64,000 nt of DNA from Bradyrhizobium quebecense (GTDB taxonomy: Bacteria > Pseudomonadota > Alphaproteobacteria > Rhizobiales > Xanthobacteraceae), in the NCBI RefSeq assembly GCF_013373795.3, contig NZ_CP088022.1, forward strand, positions 1,426,001 to 1,490,000. The letters are read 5' to 3'. Both the position numbers and the translations under genes were made by a program. Shown one piece after another: positions 26,536 to 38,387 of this stretch. The number at the start of each line of letters is the position of its first letter. Position 1 is the first letter of the stretch. A model generated the notes under the pieces. It saw only the letters and a program-made list of their open reading frames with translations. It was not told the origin of the DNA and ran no database searches.

Positions 26536-28233
26536 CTACTTGGCCGCCACCGCTGATGCCGGAGGCTGGGCCAGCACCTGCCGGATCATTCGGGCGAGGT
26601 CGGATTTGCGGTAGGGCTTGGGCAGCAGCGTGACATCGGGGTCGAGACGGCCGTGGTGGAAGATCGCGTCCTCGGTGTAGCCCGATGTGAAGAGCACGCG
26701 CACCGAAGGCAGCCTGGCGATCACTGCATCGGCCACCTGCCGGCCATTCATGCCGCCGGACATGATGACATCGGTGAACAGCACGTCGCAGACGAATCCG
26801 TTGTCGACGGCGGCCAGCGCTTCCGGGCCGTTGGCGGTGACCATGGTGCGGTAGCCGAGCTGCTCGAGCTGGGCGGCCACGTAATTGCGGACCAGCGGAT
26901 CGTCCTCGACGACCAGGATGGATTCGTGGCCGCCGCGCGTGTCGACCGGAGGAGGCGGCTCGACGTCGACCATGTCGCCTATGCTGCGCGGCAGATAGAG
27001 CTTGATCGACGTGCCGTGGCCTTCTTCGGAATAGATCTTGAGATGCCCGTCGGACTGCTTGATGAAACCGTACACCATGCTCAGCCCGAGGCCGGTGCCC
27101 TTGCCGGTGTCCTTGGTGGTGAAGAACGGCTCGAACACCTTTTCGCGGATCCCCTCCGGGATTCCGCCGCCGGTGTCGCTGACCGCGACCATCACATATT
27201 CACCTGCCCGCACATCCAGGTTGGTGGCGGCATAGGTCTCGTCGAGGATGACGTTGCTGGTCTCCAGCATCAGCTTGCCGCCATCCGGCATCGCATCGCG
27301 GGCATTGAGGGCGAGATTGAGCAGCGCGGTCGACATGTGGTTGGGGTCGATGAACGCCGGCCAGGCGTCGGGTTCGAGCGCGGTTTCGATTTCGATCTGC
27401 TCGCCGAGCGACGGGCGCAGCAGCCGCGCGGTGTCCTGCACCAGCGTGTTGAGGTTGGCTTCTCGCGGTTGCAGCGGCTGCTGCCGCGAGAAGGCCAGCA
27501 GGTGCTTGGTCACCTCGGCACCGCGAAACGCGGCGTCGCTGATCATCTTGGTGACGGATGACAGCGCGGCATCGTGTTCGACGGCCTCGGCAAGGATGTC
27601 GATCAGGCCGGTGATGACGGTCAGGATATTGTTGAAGTCGTGCGCGATGCCGCCGGTGAGGTGTCCGACGGCTTCCATCTTCTGCACCTGGCGCAGCCTC
27701 TGCTCGGCTTCGAGCTGTTCGCGGGCGGCCTCGACCTCGCGGGCACGCGAGAAGATTTCCGCTTCCATCTGCTCGGTGCGCTCGCGCAGCCGGTCCGCCA
27801 GCTGGTCTTGCTCGGCCCCGCGCTGCTTCAGCTGAACGAAGCCGGTGACGTCTTCGACCCGATGCATGATGTAGGTGAACTGACCATTCGGTCCGAACAC
27901 CGGCGTGTTGCGCGGGCTCCAGTAACGTTCCTCGAATCCGCCGCCTTCTGACTCGGGCTTACGGATATCGTATTTCTGCACCGACATGGTATCGGGGCGG
28001 CGGAACTGGACCACGCGTTCCAGCGAGGCGCGCAGGTTGCGCACGCCGTCGGCGGCCGGATCGTCCGGATTATCGGGAAATACGTCGAACAGCCCGCGCC
28101 CAAGGATCGCGGCGCGCTCGGTCTTGGTGGCGCGCAGATAGGCGTCGCTTACTGCCACGATGCGGAAGTCAGGCTGCGTCAGCACCAGATAGAGGCCGGG
28201 CGCCGCCTCGAATAACGCCTTGAAGTCAGGCAT
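26536..28233 (-). CDS. Hybrid PAS-histidine kinase-receiver protein
   Basis: 565 residues, no membrane segment, so cytoplasmic. Order: a PAS domain (residues about 5-125, [29 protein letters not shown]), a coiled coil (about 145-185), HisKA with H in [11 protein letters not shown], HATPase with N box ([16 protein letters not shown]), DTGGGIP and GKGTGLGLS, then a C-terminal receiver ([11 protein letters not shown]; phosphoacceptor D in [19 protein letters not shown]). The signal is unknown. It lies downstream of cbbR on the same strand with a 157-bp gap, so a link to carbon-fixation control is conceivable but not shown. Confidence 0.92.
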   Translation of the reverse strand: MPDFKALFEAAPGLYLVLTQPDFRIVAVSDAYLRATKTERAAILGRGLFDVFPDNPDDPAADGVRNLRASLERVVQFRRPDTMSVQKYDIRKPESEGGGFEERYWSPRNTPVFGPNGQFTYIMHRVEDVTGFVQLKQRGAEQDQLADRLRERTEQMEAEIFSRAREVEAAREQLEAEQRLRQVQKMEAVGHLTGGIAHDFNNILTVITGLIDILAEAVEHDAALSSVTKMISDAAFRGAEVTKHLLAFSRQQPLQPREANLNTLVQDTARLLRPSLGEQIEIETALEPDAWPAFIDPNHMSTALLNLALNARDAMPDGGKLMLETSNVILDETYAATNLDVRAGEYVMVAVSDTGGGIPEGIREKVFEPFFTTKDTGKGTGLGLSMVYGFIKQSDGHLKIYSEEGHGTSIKLYLPRSIGDMVDVEPPPPVDTRGGHESILVVEDDPLVRNYVAAQLEQLGYRTMVTANGPEALAAVDNGFVCDVLFTDVIMSGGMNGRQVADAVIARLPSVRVLFTSGYTEDAIFHHGRLDPDVTLLPKPYRKSDLARMIRQVLAQPPASAVAAK

Positions 28234-28390
28234 CGGCGGGGACTGGTTCTGCAGTTCATCCTCCCTCGCAGGGATGCGGTCCGCGCGCGACCGCAGTTAA
28301 GATGTGGCACGCGTTCGCGGGAACTTCAATGCTTAACATACGGCGTTAACTCGATTTTTTCGATCGAACGGGTATCGCAACGTCGCGGCG

Positions 28391-29317
28391 CTAGCGCGAA
28401 TTCGGCAGATAGCGCCAGCCCTCCTTGCCCAGGAAGTCCAGCATGGCCTGTGCGGGCGGCAGCAGGATCTTGTCGGTGCGCCTGATTGCGTGCCACTGCC
28501 GGACGATCGGCAGGCCCTTCACCTTGAGCACCACCAGCCGGCCATCCTCCAGTTCATGGAACACGGTGTGCTGGGAAATGAAGGCGATGCCGAGTCCGGC
28601 CATCACCGCCTGCTTGATGGTCTCGTTGCTGTCCATCGCCATGCCGAGCTTCGGCTCCAGTCCGACCCGCTCGAAATATTGCTGCATCAGCATCCGCGTG
28701 CCCGATCCCGGCTCGCGGGTGATGAAGGTTTCATTGGCGAGCTCTGATGTCGCGACGTGCCGCCGCCGCGCCAACCGGTGATCGGGTGCGGCGATGATGA
28801 AGTGCGGATGCCGGCCGAGCGGCTTCATCTCGACTTCGACATCGGCCGGCGGCCGGCCCATCACCGCGATGTCGAGATCGTAGCCGCGCAGCGCGTCGCG
28901 GATTTCCTCGCGGTTGCCGATCCTGAGCGTCACCTCGATCTTGGGAAAGCGGCGCGAGAACGCCGCGATCGCGAACGGCACGAAGTATTTCGCGGTCGAG
29001 ACCGCGCCCATCGCGACGCGGCCGCCGCTGCGGCCTGCGATCATGTCGAGCGACTGCTCGCAGTCCTTGAGCGCCGCCTCGATCCGCTCGATGAGCGCCA
29101 GCACATGCGCGCCGGCATCGGTCAGCGCCATGCCGTCGCCGGTGCGCTGGATCAGCGGCAATCCCGCGAGCGCCTGCAGGTTACGGAGCTGCAGCGTCAC
29201 CGCGGGCTGCGTCAGGTTGAGCTGGTTGGCCGCCGACGTGATCGAGCGGGCCGCGTGCACGGCCGACAGCGCGCGCAGCTGGCGGATCGTGAGATCCCGC
29301 GAGAAGTTGCCGGCCAT
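28391..29317 (-). CDS. cbbR: CbbR, LysR-type regulator of the Calvin-cycle operon
   Basis: 308 residues: LysR helix-turn-helix (LTIRQLRALSAVHAARSITSAANQLNLTQPAVTLQLRNL) and effector domain with the CbbR-like MGAVSTAKYFVP segment. It is divergent from cbbF, the classic cbbR position, and should activate the cbb operon in response to metabolites such as RuBP or NADPH. The 149-bp intergenic region contains candidate CbbR half-sites. Confidence 0.92.
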   Translation of the reverse strand: MAGNFSRDLTIRQLRALSAVHAARSITSAANQLNLTQPAVTLQLRNLQALAGLPLIQRTGDGMALTDAGAHVLALIERIEAALKDCEQSLDMIAGRSGGRVAMGAVSTAKYFVPFAIAAFSRRFPKIEVTLRIGNREEIRDALRGYDLDIAVMGRPPADVEVEMKPLGRHPHFIIAAPDHRLARRRHVATSELANETFITREPGSGTRMLMQQYFERVGLEPKLGMAMDSNETIKQAVMAGLGIAFISQHTVFHELEDGRLVVLKVKGLPIVRQWHAIRRTDKILLPPAQAMLDFLGKEGWRYLPNSR

Positions 29318-29354
29318 GACAGCTCCATAAGAAATACTTTGTTCAGACCCAAGA

Positions 29355-29376
29355 TAATGAAATTTCCCTAATTAGG
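29355..29376 (+). promoter_or_regulatory. Candidate CbbR binding region upstream of cbbF
   Basis: Within the cbbR-cbbF gap, TGA (29358-29360) and TAA (29369-29371) form a TNA-N8-TNA arrangement, as described for CbbR sites, and overlap a 10-bp palindrome CCTAATTAGG (29367-29376). This A/T-rich patch stands out from the GC-rich surroundings. Confidence 0.45.
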
Positions 29377-29466
29377 CAATTCGCGCGTTGATAGGCCGAA
29401 GGCGACCCCCCCTGTGGTCGCCTCTCGACACCTCGGGACAGAGGGCGCGATCAAAGGGAGAGGCCG

Positions 29467-30504
29467 GTGGAGATTCGTCCTGCATTGCATGCCCATCTGG
29501 AGTGGCCGACGCAGCACAACCCGCTGCGCGCCGCGACCGTTGCGGTGATCGAAGCCCTTGCCGGTGCCGCGATCGAGCTCTCGCGCATCATCGCCGCCGG
29601 GCCGCTCGCCGGGATCGGCGGTGAGAGCGGCGGGATCAATCCCGACGGCGATCGCCAGAAGACCATCGACATCGTCGCCGACCGCCTGATGCGGGATGCC
29701 TTGCGCACCGCGCCGGTCGCCGCGGTTCTCTCGGAGGAGGTCGAGCTGCCGGAGACGCTCGATCCCGATGCGCCGCTCTGTGTCGCGATCGATCCGCTCG
29801 ATGGATCCGCCAATCTCGAAAACAACATCTCGATCGGCACGATCTTCTCGATCCGGCCGAAGGGGAACGACATCATCTCGACCTTCTTCGAGCCCGGTAC
29901 GGCGCAATGTGCCGCGGGCTGCTTCATCTACGGTCCGCAGACCGTGCTGGTGCTGGCGCTCGACCAGTGCGTCGACTGCTTCACGCTGGATCCGCGAACC
30001 GGCGAGTTCGTCCTGACTGCGCGTGACTTGCGGGTGCCGCAGGATGCTAAGGAATTCGCCATCAACGCCTCGAACCGGCGGCACTGGAGCGGCCCGGTGC
30101 GCAACTACATCGACGAGTGCCTTGCCGGCGTGAACGGCGAGCGCGGGCAGGATTTCAACATGCGCTGGATCGGTTCGCTGGTGGCCGAGGCCTACCGGAT
30201 CCTGATGCGCGGCGGCGTGTTTCTGTATCCGGCCGATGCGCGCCAGGGCTACCGCGAAGGCCGGCTGCGCCTGCTGTATGAGGCGCATCCCATCGCGCTG
30301 ATCATGGAATGGGCAGGCGGTGCCGCCTCGAGCGGCCGGTCGCGCATTCTCGATCTCTCGGCACGTACGCCGCATCAGCGCGTGCCGCTGATCATGGGAT
30401 CGGCGCGCGCCGTGCGCGACGTCGATGCGATCCACCTGACCGTCGAGCCGTTGTTCGAGAGCAGCGATGCCCCGCTGTTCGCGCGGCGCGGCCTGTTTCG
30501 CTGA
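29467..30504 (+). CDS. cbbF: Fructose-1,6-bisphosphatase, class I
   Basis: 345 residues with GTG start, AAGGGAGAGG upstream. Class I FBPase motifs: metal ligands in LSEEVELPE and AIDPLDGSANLENNISIGT, plus GVFLYPADARQGYREGRLRLLYEAHPIA in the C-terminal half. It hydrolyses fructose-1,6-bisphosphate (and possibly sedoheptulose-1,7-bisphosphate) in the Calvin cycle. It is the first gene of the cbbFPTALSXY operon, under divergent CbbR. Confidence 0.95.
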   Translation: MEIRPALHAHLEWPTQHNPLRAATVAVIEALAGAAIELSRIIAAGPLAGIGGESGGINPDGDRQKTIDIVADRLMRDALRTAPVAAVLSEEVELPETLDPDAPLCVAIDPLDGSANLENNISIGTIFSIRPKGNDIISTFFEPGTAQCAAGCFIYGPQTVLVLALDQCVDCFTLDPRTGEFVLTARDLRVPQDAKEFAINASNRRHWSGPVRNYIDECLAGVNGERGQDFNMRWIGSLVAEAYRILMRGGVFLYPADARQGYREGRLRLLYEAHPIALIMEWAGGAASSGRSRILDLSARTPHQRVPLIMGSARAVRDVDAIHLTVEPLFESSDAPLFARRGLFR

Positions 30505-30515
30505 GGGGGGAGCGC

Positions 30516-31391
30516 ATGTCTCGTCGACATCCCATCATCTCGATCACCGGTTCGTCCGGCGCCGGCACCACCTCGGTGAAGAAGACGTTCGAGAACATCT
30601 TCCGCCGCGAGAATGTGGTCGCGGCCTATATCGAGGGCGACGCGTTCCACCGTTACGACCGCGCCGAGATGCGCAGCCAGATGCTGGAGAAGGCCGAGCG
30701 CGGCGACAAGCATTTCAGCCATTTCAGCCCCGAGACCAATTTGTTCGAGGAGCTGGAGAAGCTGTTCAGCGACTATGCCGAGACCGGCACCGGCACGACG
30801 CGGCACTATGTGCACGACGAAGAGGAATCGCGGCTCTACGGCGCCAAGCCCGGCACGTTCACCGCGTGGGAGGCGCTGCCGGAGAATTCCGACCTCTTGT
30901 TCTACGAGGGCCTGCACGGCGCCGTGGTCACCGACAAAGTGAACGTCGCGCAGCACGCCGATCTCAAGATCGGGGTCGTGCCGGTGATCAATCTCGAATG
31001 GATCCAGAAGCTGCATCGTGACCGCAGCCATCGCGGCTACTCCACCGAGGCGGTGACCGACACCATCCTGCGCCGCATGCCCGACTACGTGAACTACATC
31101 TGCCCGCAATTCAGCGAGACCGACATCAATTTCCAGCGCGTGCCGACGGTCGATACGTCGAACCCGTTCATCGCGCGCTGGATCCCGACGCCGGATGAAT
31201 CGATGGTCGTGATCCGGTTGAAGAACCCGCGCGGCATCGATTTTCCCTATCTGCTCTCGATGATCCCGAACAGCTTCATGTCGCGCGCCAATTCGATCGT
31301 GATTCACGGCGCCAAGCTCGATCTCGCGATGCAGCTCATCCTGACCCCGTTGATCCTGCAATTGATCGAACGAAAGAGGCGAACGATATGA
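30516..31391 (+). CDS. cbbP: Phosphoribulokinase
   Basis: 291 residues, the proteobacterial PRK size. The N-terminal P-loop is [16 protein letters not shown]; catalytic and substrate residues follow in [10 protein letters not shown] and [13 protein letters not shown]. The start at 30516 follows GGGGGGAGC; upstream extension of the frame is only within cbbF. It makes ribulose-1,5-bisphosphate for RuBisCO. The stop overlaps the transketolase start (ATGA). Confidence 0.96.
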   Translation: MSRRHPIISITGSSGAGTTSVKKTFENIFRRENVVAAYIEGDAFHRYDRAEMRSQMLEKAERGDKHFSHFSPETNLFEELEKLFSDYAETGTGTTRHYVHDEEESRLYGAKPGTFTAWEALPENSDLLFYEGLHGAVVTDKVNVAQHADLKIGVVPVINLEWIQKLHRDRSHRGYSTEAVTDTILRRMPDYVNYICPQFSETDINFQRVPTVDTSNPFIARWIPTPDESMVVIRLKNPRGIDFPYLLSMIPNSFMSRANSIVIHGAKLDLAMQLILTPLILQLIERKRRTI

Positions 31392-33409
31392 CCGCACTTG
31401 CGTCCGTTGCCAACCGGCCCGAAATCAGCCACGACGAGATGGCCAACGCCATCCGCTTCCTTGCCATCGACGCGGTCGAGCAGGCGAAATCCGGCCATCC
31501 CGGCATGCCGATGGGCATGGCCGATGTCGCGACCGTGCTGTTCACCGACTTCCTGAAGTTCGACCCGGCCGATCCGGCCTGGCCCGACCGCGACCGCTTC
31601 GTGCTGTCCGCCGGTCACGGCTCGATGCTGCTCTATGCGCTGCTCTATCTGACCGGCTACGAGCGCATGACGCTCGATCAGCTCAAGGCGTTCCGGCAAT
31701 GGGGATCGCAAACCCCGGGACATCCCGAATACGGGCATACGCCTGGTGTCGAGACCACGACCGGGCCGCTCGGGCAGGGGATCGCGACCGCGGTCGGCAT
31801 GGCGCTCGCCGAGCGGTTGATGAACGCCCGCTTCGGCGACGACCTCGTCGACCACTGCACCTATGTGATCGCCGGCGATGGTTGCCTGATGGAAGGCCTC
31901 AGCCATGAGGCGGTCTCGCTCGCCGGCCATCTGCGGCTGAACCGGCTGATCGTGCTGTTCGACGACAACCACATCTCGATCGACGGCGCCACCTCGCTGT
32001 CCTGCTCGGACGACCAGACGGCGCGGTTCAAAGCCAGCGGCTGGAACGTTTGCCGTATCGACGGCCACGATCCGCAGGCGATCTCTACCGCGATCAGGCA
32101 GGCGCGAGCGAGCGATCGTCCGTCGCTCATCGCCTGCCGCACGGTGATCGGGTTCGGTGCCCCGAACCGGCAGGGCAGCGAGAAGGTGCACGGCGCGCCG
32201 CTCGGCGCCGATGAGACGGCGAAGACCCGAAGCGCGCTGCACTGGCCATATCCGGCCTTCGAAATCCCCGATGCCGTGCTGGCCGAGTGGCGCGAACTCG
32301 GTGGTCGCGGCCGTGACGCGCGGCGGGCCTGGATCGAGCGCTCGCGCAGCGCCTGCAAGGCGGGTAACGGCGAGCGGTCTCCGTTCCACGACGCCCTGAA
32401 CCGGAAATTGCCCTGTGCCTATGCAGAGGCGATGGCGAAGCTGGTGGAACGGTTCGCAACCGAGCGGCCGAAGCTCGCCACGCGGCAGGCCTCGCAGCAG
32501 GTGATCGACGTGATCGCCGAAACGTTGCCCAATCTCCTGGGCGGATCGGCCGACCTCACGCACTCCAATCTGACGCTGGCGAAGTCGCAGGTCTCGGTGC
32601 GGCCGGAAACGCTCGACGGCAACTATATCCACTATGGCATCCGCGAGCACGGCATGGCGGCGGCGATGAATGGCATCGCTTTGCATGGCGGGTTCATTCC
32701 TTATGGCGGCACCTTCCTCAGCTTCGCCGATTACAGCCGGCCGGCGATCCGCCTCGCAGCGCTGATGGGCATCCGCGTCATCCACGTGATGACCCATGAC
32801 TCGATCGGGCTCGGTGAGGACGGGCCGACGCATCAGCCGGTCGAGCATCTGGCGGCGCTGCGGGCGATCCCGAACCTGCTGGTGTTCCGCCCGGCCGATG
32901 CGGTCGAGACCGCGGAAGCCTGGGACTGTGCGCTTAAGGCAGAGACCTCGCCGTCGATCCTCTGCCTGTCGCGGCAAGCGCTGCCGACGGTCCGCGACGG
33001 CAGCAAGGACAACCAGGTTGCGCTCGGCGCCTACGTTCTCGTCGAGCCGGCCTTCGGGCGTGACGTCACCCTGATTGCAACGGGTTCGGAGGTGTCGATC
33101 GCGCTCGAAGCCGCAAAGCTGCTGGCGGAAGCAGGGGTGCAGGCCGCGGTCGTCTCGGCCCCGTGCTTCGACCTGTTCCGCCAGCAGCCGCGCGACTATC
33201 GCGCCCAGGTGCTGGGCAGCGTCCCGCGCGTCGGCGTGGAAGCCGCGGTCGAGGGCGACTGGGCGCGCTGGCTCGGCGACGACGGCGTATTCGTCGGCAT
33301 GACCGGCTTCGGCGCTTCGGCGCCGGCCGACGTGCTCTACCGCGAATTCGGCATCACCCCTGTGGCAGTTGCCGCTGCAGCAAAACAGCTCATGCAACGA
33401 GCGAATTGA
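31388..33409 (+). CDS. cbbT: Transketolase
   Basis: 673 residues of usual transketolase length. The N-terminal thiamine-diphosphate domain shows [28 protein letters not shown] and [13 protein letters not shown]; the middle domain has [19 protein letters not shown] and [19 protein letters not shown]; the C-terminal regulatory domain follows. It acts in the regenerative phase of the Calvin cycle. It overlaps cbbP by 4 bp and is 15 bp from cbbA. Confidence 0.96.
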   Translation: MTALASVANRPEISHDEMANAIRFLAIDAVEQAKSGHPGMPMGMADVATVLFTDFLKFDPADPAWPDRDRFVLSAGHGSMLLYALLYLTGYERMTLDQLKAFRQWGSQTPGHPEYGHTPGVETTTGPLGQGIATAVGMALAERLMNARFGDDLVDHCTYVIAGDGCLMEGLSHEAVSLAGHLRLNRLIVLFDDNHISIDGATSLSCSDDQTARFKASGWNVCRIDGHDPQAISTAIRQARASDRPSLIACRTVIGFGAPNRQGSEKVHGAPLGADETAKTRSALHWPYPAFEIPDAVLAEWRELGGRGRDARRAWIERSRSACKAGNGERSPFHDALNRKLPCAYAEAMAKLVERFATERPKLATRQASQQVIDVIAETLPNLLGGSADLTHSNLTLAKSQVSVRPETLDGNYIHYGIREHGMAAAMNGIALHGGFIPYGGTFLSFADYSRPAIRLAALMGIRVIHVMTHDSIGLGEDGPTHQPVEHLAALRAIPNLLVFRPADAVETAEAWDCALKAETSPSILCLSRQALPTVRDGSKDNQVALGAYVLVEPAFGRDVTLIATGSEVSIALEAAKLLAEAGVQAAVVSAPCFDLFRQQPRDYRAQVLGSVPRVGVEAAVEGDWARWLGDDGVFVGMTGFGASAPADVLYREFGITPVAVAAAAKQLMQRAN

Positions 33410-33424
33410 AAGGAGGACGCCATC

Positions 33425-34507
33425 ATGGCGCGGATAACCTTGAGGCAATTGCTGGACCACGCCGCCGAACGCGGCTACGGCGTGCCGGCCTTCAACATCA
33501 ACAACATGGAGCAGGGCCTCGCCATCATGGAGGCGGCGGCGGCCTGCGATGCGCCTGTGATCATCCAGGCTTCGCGCGGCGCGCGGTCCTACGCCAACGA
33601 CATCATGCTGGCCAAGATGATCGATGCGCTGGAGGAAATGTATCCGCAGATCCCGCTCTGCCTGCATCTCGATCACGGCAACGAAGAGGCGACGTGCGCG
33701 ACTGCGATCCGCTACGGTTTCACCTCCGTCATGATGGACGGTTCGCTCAAGGCCGACGCCAAGACCGCGGCCGACTATGACTACAATGTCGATATCACCC
33801 GCCGGGTGGTCGATATGGCGCACTGGGTCGGCGCGTCGGTCGAGGGCGAGCTCGGCGTGCTCGGCTCGCTCGAGCACGGCGGCGGCGAGCAGGAGGATGG
33901 TCACGGCGTCGAGGGCCAGATCAGCCATGATCAGCTGCTTACCGACCCGGACCAGGCGGTCGATTTCGTCCGCGCCACCAAAGTCGATGCCCTCGCGATC
34001 GCGATGGGCACCTCGCACGGCGCCTACAAGTTCACGCGCCGCCCCGACGGCGAGATCCTGGCGATGCGCGTGGTCGAGGAGATCCACACGCGCCTGCCCA
34101 ACACGCATCTGGTGATGCACGGCTCGTCCTCGGTGCCGCAGGCGCTGCAGGACATGTTCAACCAGTTCGGCGGCGAGATGCCGCAGACTTGGGGCGTGCC
34201 GGTCGAGGAGATCGTCCGCGGCATCAAGCACGGCGTGCGCAAGGTCAACATCGACACCGATTGCCGGCTGGCGATGGCGGCCGCTTTCCGCAAGGTCGCC
34301 GTGCAGTCGAAGGGCGAGTTCGATCCGCGCAAATTCCTCAAGCCCGCGATGGATGCGCTGCGCGAACTCTGCCGTGACCGCTTCGAGCAGTTCGGTACGG
34401 CCGGCAACGCCGCCCGGATCAAGGTGGTTGCACTGCCGGAGATGGCCCGTCGCTATCGCGCCGGCGCGCTCGATCCGCAGATTGGAAAGATCACCCAGGC
34501 CGCCTGA
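33425..34507 (+). CDS. cbbA: Fructose-bisphosphate aldolase, class II
   Basis: 360 residues. Class II (zinc) aldolase motifs: [14 protein letters not shown] with a zinc histidine, [19 protein letters not shown], and MHGSSSVPQ further on. It catalyses condensation of triose phosphates (and of erythrose-4-phosphate with DHAP) in the cycle. The start at 33425 has AAAGGAGG upstream. Confidence 0.96.
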   Translation: MARITLRQLLDHAAERGYGVPAFNINNMEQGLAIMEAAAACDAPVIIQASRGARSYANDIMLAKMIDALEEMYPQIPLCLHLDHGNEEATCATAIRYGFTSVMMDGSLKADAKTAADYDYNVDITRRVVDMAHWVGASVEGELGVLGSLEHGGGEQEDGHGVEGQISHDQLLTDPDQAVDFVRATKVDALAIAMGTSHGAYKFTRRPDGEILAMRVVEEIHTRLPNTHLVMHGSSSVPQALQDMFNQFGGEMPQTWGVPVEEIVRGIKHGVRKVNIDTDCRLAMAAAFRKVAVQSKGEFDPRKFLKPAMDALRELCRDRFEQFGTAGNAARIKVVALPEMARRYRAGALDPQIGKITQAA

Positions 34508-36004
<1,497 letters not shown>

Positions 36005-36016
36005 CAGGAGTTTCTC

Positions 36017-36442
36017 ATGCGCGTGACCCAAGGTTGCTTCTCTTTCCTGCCCGATCTCTCCGATGAGCAGATCGCCGCGCAGGTGCAATACTGCCTCGAC
36101 AAGGGTTGGGCAGTGAACATCGAGTTCACCGATGATCCGCACCCCCGCAACACCTATTGGGACATGTGGGGCCTGCCGATGTTCGACCTGCGCGATGCGG
36201 CCGGCATCATGAAGGAACTCGCCGACTGTCGGCGCGTCTATGGCGACCGCTACATCCGGATCTCCGGCTTTGATTCCAGTCACGGCTGGGAATCGGTTCG
36301 CATCTCCTTCATCGTCAACCGGCCGCGCGAGGAGCCGGGCTTCCGGCTCGATCGCCAGGAAGTTGCCGGACGCAACCAGCGTTACGCGACGCATTCCTAC
36401 GCGGCGAGCCGCCCCGAGGGCGAACGATACACCGATCGTTGA
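36017..36442 (+). CDS. cbbS: RuBisCO small subunit, red-type
   Basis: 141 residues, longer than green-type small subunits, with the C-terminal extension typical of form IC/ID. It starts MRVTQGCFSFLPDLSDEQI and contains NPRNTYWDMWGLPMFDL-like sequence (HPRNTYWDMWGLPMFDLRDAAG). It lies 12 bp after cbbL with an AGGAG site. Confidence 0.97.
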   Translation: MRVTQGCFSFLPDLSDEQIAAQVQYCLDKGWAVNIEFTDDPHPRNTYWDMWGLPMFDLRDAAGIMKELADCRRVYGDRYIRISGFDSSHGWESVRISFIVNRPREEPGFRLDRQEVAGRNQRYATHSYAASRPEGERYTDR

Positions 36443-36503
36443 CCGCGTCCGGCTTGCAAGCCAGGCGGATTGCTCCCTCGACCGTCCTGGTCCGGATGCA
36501 CTT

Positions 36504-36538
36504 CTCCGTCGTCGCCGCCGCGGCGACGGAGCTTTTCT
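36504..36538 (+). terminator. Probable intra-operonic terminator between cbbS and cbbX
   Basis: In the 111-bp cbbS-cbbX gap, arms CTCCGTCG (36504-36511) and CGACGGAG (36524-36531) enclose further GC pairing and are followed by CTTTTCTC. This is the best intrinsic-terminator candidate in the window. It would lower expression of cbbXY relative to cbbLS. Confidence 0.65.
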
Positions 36539-36553
36539 CGAAGCGAGAGGATA

Positions 36554-37483
36554 ATGACGCAACCGCAAGAACAAATCCGCGAAACGCCGCCCGAGACCAT
36601 CGACCTCCGGCATGAATTTGCCGACCTCGGTATTGGCGACGTGCTCGACCAGCTCGATTCCGAATTGATCGGTCTCAAGCCGGTGAAGACCCGTATCCGA
36701 GAGATCGCCTCGCTGCTGCTGGTCGAACGCATCAGGCGGAAGATGGCGCTGGCGACGACGTTCCCGACGCTGCACATGTCGTTCACCGGCAATCCCGGCA
36801 CCGGCAAGACCACGGTTGCGCTGCGGATGGCCGGTATCCTGCACAAGCTCGGCTTCGTGCGCCGCGGCCACGTCATCAGCGTCACGCGCGATGACCTGGT
36901 CGGGCAATATATCGGCCACACCGCGCCGAAGACGAAAGAGATATTGAAGAAGGCGATGGGCGGCGTGCTGTTCATCGACGAGGCCTATTACCTGTACCGT
37001 CCCGAGAACGAACGCGACTACGGCCAGGAGGCGATCGAGATCCTGCTGCAGATCATGGAACAGCAGCGCGAGGATCTGGTGGTGATCCTGGCCGGCTATG
37101 GCGACCGCATGGAGAAGTTCTTCCAGAGCAATCCGGGGTTCCGCTCCCGCATCGCGCATCACATCGACTTCCCGGACTATTCGGATGGCGAGCTGCTCTG
37201 GATCGCCGAGCTGATGTTGCAACAGCAGAATTATCGTTTCTCCCCGGAAGCACGCGAGGCCTTCACCCGGTACATCGGCATCCGCAAGCAACAGCCGCTG
37301 TTCTCCAATGCGCGCTCGATCCGCAACGCGCTCGACCGCGTCCGGCTGCGCCAGGCCAACCGGATCGTGGCGAAGCTCGACCGCACGCTCACGACCGACG
37401 ACGTGATGTCGATCGAGGCCGGCGACGTGCTTGCGAGCCGCGTGTTCGCGAAAGGGGCGGGCGCGGCGGGCGAGGCACGATGA
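36554..37483 (+). CDS. cbbX: CbbX, red-type RuBisCO activase (AAA+)
   Basis: 309 residues. Walker [10 protein letters not shown] (about residues 79-87), Walker [13 protein letters not shown] (about 136-147) and the arginine-finger region [17 protein letters not shown]. CbbX is the AAA+ activase that frees inhibited red-type RuBisCO by pulling on the CbbL C-terminus and is stimulated by RuBP. The start at 36554 follows GAGAGG. The stop overlaps cbbY (ATGA). Confidence 0.96.
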   Translation: MTQPQEQIRETPPETIDLRHEFADLGIGDVLDQLDSELIGLKPVKTRIREIASLLLVERIRRKMALATTFPTLHMSFTGNPGTGKTTVALRMAGILHKLGFVRRGHVISVTRDDLVGQYIGHTAPKTKEILKKAMGGVLFIDEAYYLYRPENERDYGQEAIEILLQIMEQQREDLVVILAGYGDRMEKFFQSNPGFRSRIAHHIDFPDYSDGELLWIAELMLQQQNYRFSPEAREAFTRYIGIRKQQPLFSNARSIRNALDRVRLRQANRIVAKLDRTLTTDDVMSIEAGDVLASRVFAKGAGAAGEAR

Positions 37484-38196
37484 ACCAGGCGCTCGCCGGC
37501 ATCAGGAACGCCGGGATGCGCCACATCATTGCGGGCGCCCGCGCCTTGATCTTCGATGTCGACGGCACGCTCGCCGAAACCGAGGAGGTGCATCGCCGCG
37601 CCTTCAATGAGGCGTTCGCCGAGGCCGGCCTCGATTGGTTTTGGGACCAGGTCACCTACGCGCGGCTGCTTCGGGTCGCCGGAGGCAAGGAGCGCATCCG
37701 CGCCTTCGACCAGCGCAACGCGGTTCCGTCGCTGACATTCGCAGACATCGCCGACCTGCACGGGATCAAGACCAAGCGCTACGCCGCGCTGATCGCGGCG
37801 GGTGACTGCCCGTTGCGGTCGGGCGTGAGGGCATGGCTCGCCGGCGCGCGCAGCCGCGGCCAGCGCCTGGCGATCGCCACGACGACCTCGCATGGCAATA
37901 TCGATGCGCTGCTGTCGGTTGCGCTGGGGCCGGCCTGGGCCGATCTGTTCGAGGCGATCGTGGCCGGCGACGACGTGCCGCGGAAGAAGCCGGCACCCGA
38001 TGTCTATGTCGAGGTGCTGGCGCGGCTCGCGCTTGGCCCGGCCGATTGCATTGCCGTGGAGGATTCCGGCAACGGCCTCATCGCGGCGTCGCGGGCGGGC
38101 ATCCCCGTGGTCATCACCCGCAGCACCTATTTCAGCGACGACGATTTCGCCGGAGCGTTGCTTGTTGTTGACGATCTGTCTGACATCGACGCCTGA
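37480..38196 (+). CDS. cbbY: CbbY, HAD-family sugar-bisphosphate phosphatase
   Basis: 238 residues. HAD motif [20 protein letters not shown] (nucleophile and acid aspartates), motif II T in IATTTS, motif III K in RKKPAPDVY and motif IV in [10 protein letters not shown]. Proteobacterial CbbY dephosphorylates xylulose-1,5-bisphosphate, a misfire inhibitor of RuBisCO. It overlaps cbbX by 4 bp and is the last gene of the cbb operon. Confidence 0.94.
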   Translation: MNQALAGIRNAGMRHIIAGARALIFDVDGTLAETEEVHRRAFNEAFAEAGLDWFWDQVTYARLLRVAGGKERIRAFDQRNAVPSLTFADIADLHGIKTKRYAALIAAGDCPLRSGVRAWLAGARSRGQRLAIATTTSHGNIDALLSVALGPAWADLFEAIVAGDDVPRKKPAPDVYVEVLARLALGPADCIAVEDSGNGLIAASRAGIPVVITRSTYFSDDDFAGALLVVDDLSDIDA

Positions 38197-38202
38197 AGGC
38201 CG

Positions 38203-38219
38203 CTGCCGCCGGCCGGCAG
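38203..38219 (+). terminator. Hairpin after cbbY
   Basis: Arms CTGCCG and CGGCAG with a 5-nt loop begin seven bases after the cbbY stop and are followed by a T-containing stretch (TTCTGATTAATTTATT). It is a weak intrinsic-terminator candidate closing the cbb operon. Confidence 0.45.
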
Positions 38220-38227
38220 TTCTGATT

Positions 38228-38380
38228 AATTTATTCTGGAAGTTAAATAAATGATGCTTGCCTCCATTACATAGTAGGGGCACAATCTCACCAAAGGTTG
38301 TCAGAAGCAGCGCCGCACCTAGCGGATGGTGAGGCTTGCTCAATTATTTCGGGAGATAACGCCTCGTGACCCTCCATGTC
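38228..38380 (+). ncRNA. Tandem structured leader unit 1 (candidate RNA element with operator)
   Basis: First of two related units in the 614-bp gap between cbbY and chvE. It opens with an A/T-rich inverted repeat, ATTTATT (38229-38235) and AATAAAT (38246-38252), then ATAGTAGGGG (38271-38280) containing a possible -10 (CATAGT), then CACCAAAGGTTG (38289-38300). A variable part contains CCGC/GCGG pairing. It ends with GCTTGCTCAA…TTTCGGGAGA…CGCCTCGTGACCCTCC. GTTG…AAGC could pair with GCTT…CAAT. The conserved blocks and variable, foldable middle recur in unit 2. No reading frame explains the conservation. It could be a riboswitch-like leader, a small RNA, or simply a duplicated promoter region. 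Confidence 0.5.
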
Positions 38381-38387
38381 GCCGGTC

